DNA of 64,000 nt from Marisa cornuarietis (taxonomy: Eukaryota > Mollusca > Gastropoda > Architaenioglossa > Ampullariidae), in assembly GCA_004794655.1 (NCBI GenBank), contig SMMW01000567.1, positions 1,488,001-1,552,000 of the forward strand, written 5' to 3'. The notes beneath the pieces are model-generated. The model worked only from the letters and a program-made list of their open reading frames with translations, was not told the origin of the DNA and did not search any database. The position numbers were made by a program, and so were the translations under genes. Positions 1 to 11,860 of the stretch are shown piece after piece (positions within the stretch are counted from its first letter, which is position 1; each line of letters opens with the position of its first letter).

Positions 1-3000
1 GAGCATTTTCACCTGCGTGAATCAAGTGTTCTCACTGCGAATCTCAGTTACTGACTTAAACCACTAGAGATGGACCAACGGTAGAATTCGGGGTAGCCCA
101 CAGTCTACCGCAACCGCTCATTATATATCTCTGTACTGGATCTCTGTACTGGAATTGCTCCTGGAAATTAATTGGGTGATGAAGACGTTTCATGAACGCA
201 TTTTTCAGCAGAATTGTTGGATCACACTCCATGCATCTTTCACACGTAGGTCTAAACTTTGCTTTAAAAAAAAGTCGTTTCTCATAAGCACCTAGCTTAT
301 AGTGTTCTGAGCTTGTTGTCTTTTTATTTTTTTTATTGACAGTACATTATTTATGACACATAGCACTGTTCTCAATGAACTGTCATACAGATTTTGATCA
401 TATATAGTGAAGGCGTTGTGAAATTTCGTTGTAGACATTTTATTAAATGGGGCTATGCTCTAATACAGATCCTTATTAGCCATAAATTAACGAGGACTTT
501 ATTCACCAACAACACGTTTTAACATGTTCTTGCTTTTATTTACCTGGATCATCTCAAACTTTTTCTTTGTCTCAAACCTTACTTTTTCATTTTGTTTCAG
601 TTTTACTCAAATTCAGATCAGCATAATAAGTACTGTGCACTGAAATTCACTACACGAGAGTCAACGAGAAGCCACGAGATTCCCGGCCTGGGTGCTAATC
701 CGTCGCAGTGAAATCTAAACTTTAAAAAATTAAAGGTCAAACGACTTTCTGACTAACGCAGTCAAGCACTTAACAGATCGATAGTGAGTTCAGCTACGCT
801 TAAAACTCTCCTGTGACTGTCTCACGTTGTGCGTCTGACGAGAACTTGCTCGGGGCGTCGTAAAATTTCTTGGCGACTTAAGTACTGATACGGAACATCC
901 ACCGATGGTGAACATTCTACTTCATCTGAAAAACAGTTTTGAGAAGGGGAAGGGGATGGTTATCTCCCCGAGGGCTAACCTTGGACTTTTTTTTGTTTGT
1001 TGTTGTTTTATCCACCCACGGTATTTGCTCGTGCCCTTCGCGTGTGAAAGAACAGTTAACTCCATTGAAGTCATGTATTTCCCTTTCAATTCACAAACAA
1101 CGTAGAAGGCGTGCAGCAATGTTAAGGTTTCACGTCGAGCCAAACAGAGAAACAGTGTCGACACATACTGCCGTGTCGTTAACAGCACTGTCCCTCGGCA
1201 TGTTATCGAATTCTCCAAATTAAATAAATAGTAAATCAATAAGAACACATGCTGAAGAAGTAATGTGATGCCACGAGAAAACGCAGGTATCATCTAACCG
1301 TTTGGTGCGCATCCCACCCACCCCAGTCATTCAGTGTGACGACTACCAAGGACCGGAAGTCTTGTCTTCTATCTGCCAACCAAACAACTCCAACTACGCT
1401 GTCTACAATCTACCCACGATGAACGACGGGATCACTAACACGGTAGGTAACGTCCTTCTAGACAGCATAGTGGCTGACACAAGGTCGGATAATTTGAGCA
1501 AAGTAATTCTAGTCTGGCGCCCCCGTGTAATGTCTTGGGAAATGGCGGTGGGTAAGAGGAACATTATACACTAGCACGGGCGCTGATGTGCGTCTGCTTG
1601 ATGTTACTTTCGGGGTTTTTCTTGACCAGGACCTGACCCGTCATACCACCATCAAACTTAATACCCCATTCAGAGTAAACATAACATCTCCGTCTCTCTC
1701 TCTCTCGCGCGCGCGCGCGCATGTGTGCGTGTGTACATGTATTTTCGTCTGTCCTTGACATCGGGAGATGACGGCATATCATTCTTCAGGTTCAGCGGCG
1801 TGCAGACACGTGATCCACTTTTTTCTCCCCCTCGGCGTAAAGGGTGAGCGCAGCATGGTTGACTTGAGTTATCTCCCGTCTCCGCCATCTTCAGCCTCGC
1901 ATCCATGACCACGGCGCATGCTCTGCAAGCATGGCTGCCCCGCCGCTGTAACGCATGCGCACTGCTGTCGTTTCCTCTTCAGAGAACAACCTGATTTCAG
2001 TTGATTTGGCGCGCTTTTCTCATTTTTTTTCTTTTGCTTTCATTCTTTCTACCTCGTGCGACAATTCTTGGTGCATCGATCTGATTTTTAAGAGAGGGTG
2101 GGAGGGAGGAAAGAAAGATTGTAAGACTCAAGTCGAAAAAAATCGATTCTGACTCAGGCTGGAAGGTCAGTGAACGTGGTGTTGACTGCTTGGGTGAGAA
2201 TTGTCCCACGTCGTTGGCCCTAATGCTCAGCATGCTAAACAAACATCTCGAGACGGCAGAGTCATGAAAACACAAGCGCCAAAGGCCGTTTTACGACGGC
2301 CTGTCCCAGTCTCTACTGCTCACCCAGTGGGTTTCAAGCACCAGCTTCTCCTTCTTCTCCTCTGCATGGGAAGTGGGTGCTAGTCCAGCGGGAACCTCTT
2401 GGCTGACTTACACTTCTTTATTCCAGTTCAGCGACAGGCGCTCTTTCCCGTTAAAAAAGGCAATCTCAGAAAGCAGGTGGAGTATGAAATCAAGCTTCAT
2501 GTAAACACGTTTAAGAAATCTCGCTTGCAGCCAGTGCATCTCGCCATGAAAAATTTCGAAAACTAATACCAATACTCTTCTCAGTCGTGCATCGTACGTC
2601 AGTCGTGCATAACATGTATGTGTTAGAGAAAACAGCATTCCTTTTTTTCGGATATGACTTCATAATTGTATTTATGTCTTTTTCGATTTTGCATTAAAGT
2701 ACATATCGAAAGATCAAAGTGCGCGTGTGTGGCTGTATATGTATTTTTACATCTATTATGCTTATTACTACACTGCATGTTAATGATAATACATTATAAT
2801 AAAACATTTAGGTTTTTCAAATATTGTAACTATTATTTTAAGACCTGAAGACATGATGCAGTTTGCACAGCTGATCTTTGAATTCGTAACTAATTCATAG
2901 GTAATCTTTTACTTTACTAGCTTCTTCTTCTGCTTCGTCGTCGTCGTTGTTGTCTTTTCTAAATGACTGCATGGTCATGTCTTGTTCCGCATGTATACAC

Positions 3001-5489
3001 TGCTGACAGATGGATAGCTGACTGCCCTTTCTTTTCATTAACTAAGATGGTCAAGAGTTTAGCTCACGTCCATGTACGTGAATCTGCCTGTTGTTGATCG
3101 AATTCTCTCAGACAAAAACAAACTTTGTAGCAAACAGCTTTTGTTGGAAAAATGAGTATTTGCGTCAAGGGAATGAGGAAAGGTGGAAGAATCGGGCGTT
3201 GCGCAAACTTGTGTAAAGCTAAACTAGATAGAATCCGTTTCATCAGATTCCAGGCTGTTTTCAGCAGGTCCATTTGTGTACACATGGGTCCGCACGGAAG
3301 CCTAATGTCCCTGTCCTGTAGAAGCTTAAGCACTACATTTTATTCCTTATTGGTGACGACATACACTTCTGCCATGAACTGGACATCTATTCTGAGGTTT
3401 CTGGTTTTGTTGCCGCTCCGAAAATCTTAAGATAGTGGATGGTTGGGATCCTGATTCTCCCTATTGTATGCTCAGTTGTTTGGATATTTGGTTGAAGTTG
3501 ATCTTTTGAGACTGTTTCTGGTCCCTTTACAATTTGATGGCGTGCACAGGGTGTGATGAGAGCCACTTCCGCTTCTAGTTGTGGACGCTGACCTTCTCTT
3601 AAGCCGGAGGGCGGAGACATGCTGCTTTCTTCACTGCGCTGAAGGACGTGATTTTCATGGTTCATGTAATAATATCTATCCCAACGTTTTGTATTTTTCC
3701 ACCTTGCTGGTATCTTGTTCATCGAAAGGCAGCCTGTGTGTGTGTACAAAAATTGATGATGAGTAAACGGGCTTTATGATCTTTAATACTAAACGATGCA
3801 TATCTGTTCACTTAAGCATTATTTGTGCCCATCACGCGCGCACAGATCCGTTGCGTGTCAAAAATCGTACTGTTTAAACTGTCTAGCTGGGGCTTATCGC
3901 ACAAGCCTCGAGGGCCAGTTTGGTTTCAACAGACCTTGCCATCCGGAACTAAAGCTCGTTTTGTGTGCGGTGAGCGTAGGCACTGGGCGATATGGTAGTA
4001 ATAACAAGACTGAAATGGGAGTCTAAGAGAGGCCTAAGACAAAGAGCTGCCGAAGCGCACTGAGCCTGATGACGTCAGCATACGTCACATTAACCGGTCA
4101 ATGAGTTTGCACTTGTACGTCACCACGTTTGATTCCAAGACCGTAAAGCGACCCGTCCCATGTTGCCTCGGCATGAATCTGCCAAAAGGCTGCTGGGAAG
4201 TGTACAGTGCAAACTGGCCCGGACAGTCAGCCACGTGCCGGATGGGTTGGAACCCTCGGATGTCCTTTGCGTTTTCCATCACCTATAAGACAATAAACCG
4301 GAATTTCATGAGAGAGGACTCGTACCTTAAATGAACGCGTCTAAATTTCATAGTCAGAAAGCGTGGATGTCGCTGTGTATTTATTGCACTTCAACAGACG
4401 TGCGCGTGCGGCATAATTTTGGCAAAAATCAATTCACGGACACAATTAGCCATGGTGGAGCAGCAAGCGCCGTGTGCGAAAGCTATGCACGCAAGCCTTG
4501 TACACACTCATTCAAAACCACGAGTGCACGTTGTATATTGGGGTCACGCGCACAAAAGTCATGTATGTCTACACAGATTTTTTTATGTTACGCATTACCT
4601 TGTACAACAAGGATTTTAATAAATTATAGCTGGCGTCGAGACAGAGAATCCAAGTGGTTAAACGTGCCTAAGGCAAGGGAGGTATACAGAGTCTACTTGC
4701 TTCACTCTATCTTTGATAAATCACGCACCCAGCTGCACATCTACTGGGTGGGCAAGGCACAGGTCACAGCAGGCCTGAGACCAACATCTTTCTGCAACAG
4801 TTGTGAAAGCAAGAGTGGCATAACAGGAACAGGCTTGTTTTCACAATGCGAAGTCGAATGATATGTTTTGGAAAGTGACGAGGGAGTAATTTTAATTTCG
4901 TTATCATCCACATCATCGTTGTTATTTGCAAATATGATTTATTCAAGAACAAATGTGCAAGATTTTATTAACCTTCCTTGTGGTCGAAGGTCGATATCTA
5001 AGCCTCACTATGTTACACGGAAATTTCTAACAACCTGTTAACTTTTAGGCCGTGTGATTGTCTGGGAGGAGGTAGGTGGGCAGAATGTGATCTACCTTTG
5101 TCGTCGTTCTCTCCTCTTGTGTGCGAGAGAATTGCCGAGACCGCTGTCATCAAGATTCCTTACAATATCTCTCTGACGTTCTTCAAATCTACTATTTTTC
5201 ATATAAAAAAAAATTTCAACGAGTTTCAGTTGCAGAGGGGGGGTTCCCAACTTTCCGACCTTGACCTTGCGTTTAGAGCTGTATTCTTGCGACCTTATTT
5301 GCCGAACATGATTGCTCCATGTTATTTGATAGGAAAGCTTGAGGAAATATCTGCAGATTATGGGGAAAAAATTACTTCCAGTCCCCAGCCTTGTCTTGTT
5401 CACGTGCTTGAATTTGATACCAAGTTCAAGAGTGCCCCGAAGTGTTCAGCCACATAAAAGACAAGTGCGTCAATACAAGTGTCATGAGA
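1..5489. other. Intergenic sequence without a recognisable gene
   Basis: I examined the ORFs of 60-180 codons here (for example 4331-4861 plus and 3387-3749 minus). None has a recognisable domain, and none forms a plausible spliced gene. Short CT/GC alternating repeats occur at 1692-1720. Confidence 0.6.
4070..4077. promoter_or_regulatory. Perfect CRE palindrome TGACGTCA
   Basis: TGACGTCA, with CGTCA half sites just downstream (near 4083 and 4117). This is a candidate CREB/ATF-type site, but no transcript can be assigned. Confidence 0.35.
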
Positions 5490-7330
5490 CCGAGGTTATA
5501 GTAACACCCGGAGGGAGCGAAAGGATTTTGGGGTGGGGAGACAAATTAAGGGCCCTCGTGCTCGACGCTAGGCTCTTCACCCAACACAAGCAGCTCCAAG
5601 ATCCGCGAACAAATGATGCAACCAAGACTCGGGCCCGATCAGGCCGGGCTCCCCCTACCTCGTCTCCTCCTTCTCACCCCACCCCCACCCCAACGGAGGC
5701 CCGCGGGCGCCGCTCGTTGTCTCTTGCTTCTGCCGGGACTCCGTCAACTTTCACTTCACCACGCGCCTTTTTCTCCCAGAGGTCAAATGTCGATCGTTCT
5801 CTATTGCCAAGACGGCGTCCTGCAGCGCGCGAGTCTGTGTTTTGGGCACGTAGACGCGGTCTGACCAGGGGCTCGTAGACGGCTGGAATTTGAACCAACG
5901 ATTCGAGAAACAATCGGATGATTCGAGAAACAAACTTCTCTGGTTGCGACCTCTGCTGTCACGATGTTTTTGTTGGGGGTTTTCTTCCGTCAGCAGTGGA
6001 CAGGTCTCGTTCTCCTACCCCCACCACCCCCTTCCTCACTCTCCGACTCCACCAGTGTCCGATTGATTTGCTATGAAAGAAAAAAAAAGAGGGAGATGGG
6101 GGTGGGGCTACCTCTGAGAAAATAAATCGTTTGAGAGAGCTGCTCAGAGAGCGAAAGCGAGTCTTGGAAGGGGGGGGGGCTAAAAAACGGAGTACGACAT
6201 GCCACCCATGGGGGTCGAAACAGGCAGCTCCCAAGGGTCGGAGGGATCCGCGAGGACGTGTGGCGAATCAATGGCAGTTCCTCTGACATCATTCACCCAG
6301 TGACGTCATCCCATTCAGGGCCGGCCAGCGTGGGTTGCTTTTTTGCCGCGGCTTCATCTCCCTCTTTTCACGGGCCTATCGATCCCGATATTCCCCCGAT
6401 TACATTTTTCCTCCGCTGCGCAATAATTCCGGCGCTTCCTTGCAAATTGCACTGGTTGCCCTTTGACTCGTCGGTGTCGGCCGCCATTTCTGAAAACATG
6501 GCCGTCATAGAAGGGCAGCCACAAGCGCCTCCTGTCGAATTGGCTCGGGAAAAGGAAAGTTCCCTCCCTTGTTTTCTGAACTTTCTCTCTCTCTCTCTCC
6601 AGTAGCGCAACGCACGCGTGAAAGCTTTTGTTCTCCCCGTCGGTGACCGTTTACGTTGGGAACTGGCCTTTTTTTTTTTTTTTTGCCTCCTTTTTTTCCC
6701 CTCTATATGTGTTGCGCATGCGCTGCTCAGCCCCATCCACCCCTTCTCCTCTCCGTTCACCCCGTCCTGCTTCCTGTGATCGGTGATCCGGGCAATATCC
6801 TTGTGGTTAATTGGGAAGAGAGTGGCGTCGCGCGATGCTGGGTCCCGAGCGGACGAAGAAATTTAATATTTGCCGATTGGATCCGTCCCGACCGCCTCTC
6901 ATCTGGCCCCAGTCAGGTCGCGCCGGAGCGAGGGTGGCGGCACCTTTGATGTTGCCGCCTGAGTGACGGGAGAGAAACTCTTCCGCCCAGCTCCTGATTT
7001 TTTCTAAAAACCCTCCGCGCCCTGCACCCCCTGCCCCATGCATGAGGCTAAGGAAGAAAAAGACACCCGTTTCGTACTCCCAACCCCCCCAACCCGACGC
7101 CATTTCACCCACCTCAGTTCCACAGCATCGTCCCCCGCCCACCCGCGCAAACCCCCAAGGCAGATTGGAGTCCGACGCGCGAATGAAGCTTCTCTCCACA
7201 AAGCCAACTTGTTAATTGGCCTTACCAAAACACGTTTCATAGCTCACACTGTGCGCTCCATGGCAGGTTGCTGACATAACGTACCCTTTTTCTCTTCTTT
7301 CTGTTGGGGGTACGGAAAGAGTAATGTGAC
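5490..7330. promoter_or_regulatory. CpG-rich promoter-like block
   Basis: This stretch is visibly richer in G, C and CpG than its surroundings. It has a perfect CRE (TGACGTCA) at 6301-6308, a YY1-type core AAATGGCGGCC on the minus strand at about 6478-6488, and an ATG in good context at 6498. The frame from that ATG runs only 36 codons before a CT-rich stretch and stop at 6603-6605. It could be a first exon whose continuation lies outside the window, or a non-coding CpG island. No spliced coding gene could be built. A tandem GATTCGAGAAACAA pair is at 5902-5934. Confidence 0.4.
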
Positions 7331-7544
7331 GAGAACTTCGGTCCGTCTGGACTGTCACCCATTGGCCACCCAGGTCACCTGAAGACAATATGCTGACTTA
7401 GAAGGTCAAGGCCATGAGTTTCGTGTGTACTATATTCGTGAATCTCGGATCGCTGACTAATCACATGTGTCGCATGCTCTTCTATGTCCTTAGAAACTTG
7501 ATACAGTTATACAAAAAATTTATACACCAAACTACAGATGCCCG

Positions 7545-7735
7545 TGCCAGACAGACAGCCAGACAACAAAACATCTACTGCAAGAATGCCCCATACACGA
7601 AGACCTCAGACACCGCATCTGGACTGATGAGACGCCGATATCAAGGAAGCTACACGGCAGTCTGGAGGACCTGCGGCGCACAGCATCATTTGTACAAGAG
7701 GCAGGCGTATCCATTTGAGTGACCGACAACAACAA
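7545..7735 (+). mobile_element. LINE C-terminal relic with CAA-rich tail
   Basis: In one frame the sequence reads HLLQECPIHEDLRHRIWTD and ends with a segment closing SFVQEAGVSI and a stop at about 7719-7721. This is the characteristic C-terminus of a family of RNase H/zinc-knuckle LINEs. The stop is followed by GACAACAACAAACAAC, a probable 3' tail. No intact upstream domain is present, so this is a short 5'-truncated copy. Confidence 0.6.
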
Positions 7736-7904
7736 ACAACATACAAAAAATTCATAACAAAAACAGCGATCACATGTCTACATGTCACATGATCTTTGAG
7801 CAGATGATCTCATTTGTGAATCATAATTTCAAGCTAAAAACGTTTTCTGTCAAGCGGGTTTTTTCTTTTTTATTGGGCGGGGGGGGCGGGAAGGGGTAAG
7901 TAGA

Positions 7905-8150
7905 TTGATAATGGTAATTGGTAATGCTCAAGACTGCATTCTTGATGTTATAAAATCAATGGGCGAACACGCTTTTATTGTACTAGGTGATCTAAATGCC
8001 AAGACAGGTAGTAAGAACGTTTACCTCTTGCATGATGTACTTGAAAATTTTGTGCCCAAAACAAGTTTCGTGAGACTGAGAATACTTGCGAGAAGTCAGA
8101 CCCTGACATGGCTGGTCTGTCCAGACGTGCCTCAACTGATGTTACAGTAA
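7905..8150 (+). mobile_element. LINE endonuclease-domain relic
   Basis: The ORF includes EHAFIVLGDLNAKTG, matching the central GDFNA block of apurinic/apyrimidinic-type LINE endonucleases. The preceding helix ILDVIKSMG also fits. The frame degenerates afterwards and no RT follows. It lies about 170 bases after another LINE relic but is not obviously part of it, since endonuclease is N-terminal and the neighbour is C-terminal. Confidence 0.55.
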
Positions 8151-8465
8151 ATGACTTTGGAAAATAATTATCAAACGATTTTTGTATGGCTAATGGGTTT
8201 TTAAAACCAGTTTTTCCTCTTTGTCAAAATGCCTAGAGCTATCAAAAGTGTATGAAATTGTTAAAGCCATCATGGATCTGAGTAATTATTATAACTGCCC
8301 AAGAGATTAAAACAAGGTAAAATTTGCGGTCCTGTTCTGCTTTCTATTCTTATTAACAATGAAACTAGAAAAAAGGACATTCATAATTCAGACGTTACCT
8401 TGTGATGTGAGGTAATCGAACTAAGATAACCACCAACCCACTTATAATAATAATGGAGATTTTAT

Positions 8466-8623
8466 TAATAATAATAATAATAATAATAATAATGAAGATT
8501 TTTATAGCGCATATTCACACTCATAGAGAGCATGCTCTTAGCGCTTAAAACGGGGAACGGACATGGACTAAACGGGTAGAACACGAGGGACACAAGAAAA
8601 AACGACAGAACTGACGACAAACA
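8466..8623 (-). repeat. Dispersed repeat copy A with (ATT)n tail
   Basis: Positions 8491-8623 are clearly similar (roughly 85 percent by eye) to 40407-40540. Shared blocks include CATATTCACACTCATAGAGA and GCTCTTAGCGCTTAAAA. An (AAT)n run at 8466-8493 flanks one side. Read on the minus strand this is a sequence ending in (ATT)n, the usual form of a LINE 3' end. The autonomous partner is not in the window. Confidence 0.7.
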
Positions 8624-10090
8624 TTTACTGAGCATTATATTAAGAGAAAAGCTCGTTTCTTTTTGCCTAAGACAGTCCTCATTGTCTAAGACTCTACGTG
8701 AATATTTATGCAAGGAGTACAGAAATGTTATATATTTTATTACAGGTTGTTAGATGGTTGTAAGTGCATTCATGCAGAATCTGCGTATATATGAATTAAT
8801 GTATATATAAATATATATACTTTGCCTAGTGGTGTTTTTTTTGTTAGCCTTTAAAATGAAGATTTTAAACATCCTGCCAGCACTGTGTTTTTTCAACAAA
8901 GAGCAAGACCATTAATTTCTAAATATGTTTATAAATAAATTTAAAATAAATATTTCTGTAAATATATTTTGCCTCCATACAACCATGGGCGCAACCATAA
9001 GTTGAATAAAGAATAAATAATTGAATAAAGAAGTCAAGTCTATCGTCTAACTTTTTTTTTTTTTTGGTTTTTATCTTGAGCTTTGGCTAGTTTGTAACAG
9101 CTCATAATTCAGCATAAATTAACACTGTTACATTTCGGCGTTGATCACATTCCACACCTAGGTAACAAACACCGAGAACAAATCATGAACTGGATTGTTC
9201 ATACAAACAGACGGAACATCTTCAAGCAATCATGAGAAATATATACACATTAACACATATGTAGAACATTATTTCCTACATATTGTCGATCGTATTTCAG
9301 TAACTTACTCCTGTTGTCACAGGCAACAGACCTACAGACGGGATCAGTGTTTGAGAATCAGTTTCGAGAGAGAATTGTATAATTACGCTTGCTGTCGTTG
9401 TCATTACCAGGTGAACAGACGACAAGTCTTTGAAGCCAACCTCTCATGTACATGCGCTGCTTATCAGTATCGACTCTTTCTTCCTCATTCCTCATTCGCC
9501 ATTCCCCAGCTTACACACATCCCCACATTCACTTGCAAGAAAAGGTTTCCTGGAGCGCTTCTTTCAATGAAATTCGCGGCTCTGGACGAATAGAAATTAT
9601 TTGTTATGATTGCTGATCATATCCATGCGGCGTGTCTCCAGACAGCAATAAGTCCATCTTCCTTCAGCTGGCTTATTCACTTAGGAAGGGCCGTTGGCGG
9701 TCACAGAAGGCATGCATCGCCTGCTGCGCTTTTGTCTGCTCTTGTGCATATTACGTCTCTTTTGAGATGCCCGATGGGAGGTTTCGCCCCACACATCTTT
9801 CCCCCTTTCTCTGCCATTCCTTTTTGCCTTTCTCTTTCAATTTTTTCCGCTTTTTATGTAATCTATGTATTTTTTCGAATTGGATGATCTTGAGTAGAAC
9901 GCACCATTTTACGGCACATTTTTTTTCTTGCCTTTAAAATATAATCTAGAGAAGAGTCAACCCTACTAATGCGAACTTTTGCGTCAGGCGATCACATAGC
10001 GCATTCTTCTTCTGACCTCATCTGCTGCAGACCTTGTGACTGGGATTGTCTAGAGGCGATGAAACAGTCTAAAGTTTACAACTAAACCGT

Positions 10091-10118
10091 TCTCTCTCTC
10101 TCTCTGTGAGAGAGAGAG
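10091..10118. repeat. (CT)n/(GA)n inverted repeat
   Basis: A TCTCTCTCTCTCTCT tract is followed, after GTG-type spacer bases, by GAGAGAGAGAG. This forms a hairpin-capable simple repeat. Confidence 0.85.
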
Positions 10119-10667
10119 CGAGAGAGAGTGAGAGAGAGAAAGTGTGTGCGCCCGAACGCGTTTGTACAGGAGAGAGGGGAGGTGTATTGATATTTCAATA
10201 TAAAAATGTGAAGAACAGAGGAAAATTTGCAATACAGGAATTTTGTCTACAGTTTGATTTAAACAACCAATCTATATTTACTGTAAATTCTCTATACCGT
10301 AGGAGCTATAATTCCAGGATTGTGCATGCATGGGAAGGAAACACATAACTATACACATGTAATAAGCGTGGGGTTTTTTGTTTTTGTTTTTGTTTTGCTT
10401 TTCTTTTGGCAATCCTCGTTAGGTAGAGGGAACGAATGAAAATAATTTTCTAACTGAAAAAAACAATCATTGACAATAATGTAAACAGTATCAACACTGA
10501 GAACACAGTCTTGTGAAGCAGCTTGGACGCGAGGCGCAACATAGTGCAGGCGGAGCGCGTGAAACCCTGTGCCTGCCGTGTGACGTAGTCTCGCGCTGGG
10601 GAATCGTCAGGCACGGGGTCAAGATTAGAGAAGGCTCAGGGGCGAGGTAACCTCCCCTAGTCTCTCT

Positions 10668-10694
10668 TTCATCAAAGAACGCCGTGAGAGAAAG
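10668..10694 (+). repeat. 27-nt motif shared with 17480-17506 (copy 1)
   Basis: TTCATCAAAGAACGCCGTGA plus GAGAAAG. It differs from copy 2 at one base (A versus G at the 12th position). The flanks differ. Confidence 0.75.
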
Positions 10695-11401
10695 TACAAA
10701 CATGCGGATGATCATGCACTTTGAAGCGGCTGAGTACATGCATCCATGGTATAACGAATAAGAGGTGATTTTTTTTCAAAAGAAGTCACTGACTAAGCCC
10801 GAACTCTAAGAAGCGTAACATTTTAAGAATAAAATTGTCTTCTTTACCAAAAAAAAAAAACACAAAAAAGGCACCAGTCCCAGAAGACACTCCAACTTCC
10901 GACAGCAGACTGACACTTTTTTAAAATGCAAAATTTCGATCTTCTGAACTTCAAATTATGATGTAAGGACGCTGGCCGGACAGATGGGTTTGGACGGGGG
11001 GGGGGGTGGATTAATAGATTCGTCGATTTTCTTTAAAAGCGTGAGACAGCGAGATCATGAAAAAAAACCAAACCTGTCCGACGATTTATTTTCCTTTACC
11101 AACAAATACAGACCAGTGACTTAAGTCTACGAAATGATATCCTTTTTTAAATATAGATAACTGTATACTGCAATGAATAATATGCCACATGTTTGCAATA
11201 TGAAAGCGCTGTTAGCGTAAAATTTGTGGTTTGCGTGTGTGTGTGTATATATATATATACCTGTTTTTCAGTAACCGGTACGATAAATTGTATGCAAGGA
11301 ATTTCGTCTAAAGCGCATTTATAGCAGTTTGTTCTCTTGTTTAATTTACGATATGTCTATTTCTGCACTACCTTATTAGCATAAATTTCTTTCTAGGTGC
11401 T

Positions 11402-11411
11402 CTTATAGATG
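11402..11411. repeat. Target-site duplication, left copy (CTTATAGATG)
   Basis: Perfect 10-bp direct repeat with 11851-11860, flanking the LINE fragment between them. Confidence 0.7.
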
Positions 11412-11850
11412 ACAATTCTTGCTAAATTCCGACTGGGTGTATCTAACATTGCAGTCCATTACTTTAGGTATAGAAGTTACACTACACTTGACCTTTTATG
11501 TCCATTATGTCAATTAAATGAGGAAGATGAAGTTCACTTCGTTCTATGTTGCAAAGCCCTACAGCATCTTAGAATAAGATATTTACAAAGAAAATGGTAT
11601 ACTAGTCCAAATAAATTTAAAATGAGTTTGCTGCTAGCCTCATCAAATGAAAAAGTTGTTAAAAATCTGGCATTGTATCTCTTCCATGCTTTCCAGTTTA
11701 GAAATGCTGCAATAGAAGACAAATAAGAATGTTTGTTTTCTTGTAATTTTACCCAATAACCATGTATGGATGTATGTAATATTGTACTGTTGTTGTTGCT
11801 CCCCCTTCAAAAAGGGCAATGGCCCCATGAATAAACAACTTGAACTTGAA
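11412..11850 (+). mobile_element. 5'-truncated CR1/L2-like LINE 3' end with target-site duplication
   Basis: The ORF encodes a LINE C-terminus: AKFRLGVSNIAVHYFRYRSY, then CPLCQLNEEDEVHFVLCC, a C-x2-C...H...C zinc-knuckle pattern, and a stop near 11726. About 125 nt of 3' UTR follow, ending AATAAACAACTTGAACTTGAA, a short tandem 3' tail. The 10-bp sequence CTTATAGATG occurs directly before (11402-11411) and directly after (11851-11860), consistent with target-primed insertion of a truncated copy. Confidence 0.8.
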
Positions 11851-11860
11851 CTTATAGATG
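11851..11860. repeat. Target-site duplication, right copy (CTTATAGATG)
   Basis: Perfect 10-bp direct repeat with 11402-11411, immediately after the TTGAAC tail of the LINE fragment. Confidence 0.7.

Larger units (their letters stand above)
8624..11401. other. Intergenic AT-rich sequence with simple repeats
   Basis: No gene is recognised. The stretch contains a (CT)n/(GA)n hairpin at 10091-10118, a TA/TG microsatellite at 11236-11262, a G run near 11001, and one copy of a 27-nt motif shared with 17480-17506 (at 10668-10694). Confidence 0.6.

Noticed and set aside
3387..3749. 120-codon minus-strand frame that at first looked LINE-like
   Set aside because: None of the RT, endonuclease or zinc-knuckle motifs could be found.
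4331..4861. 176-codon open frame
   Set aside because: No recognisable motif, no plausible splice partners, composition like surrounding intergenic DNA.
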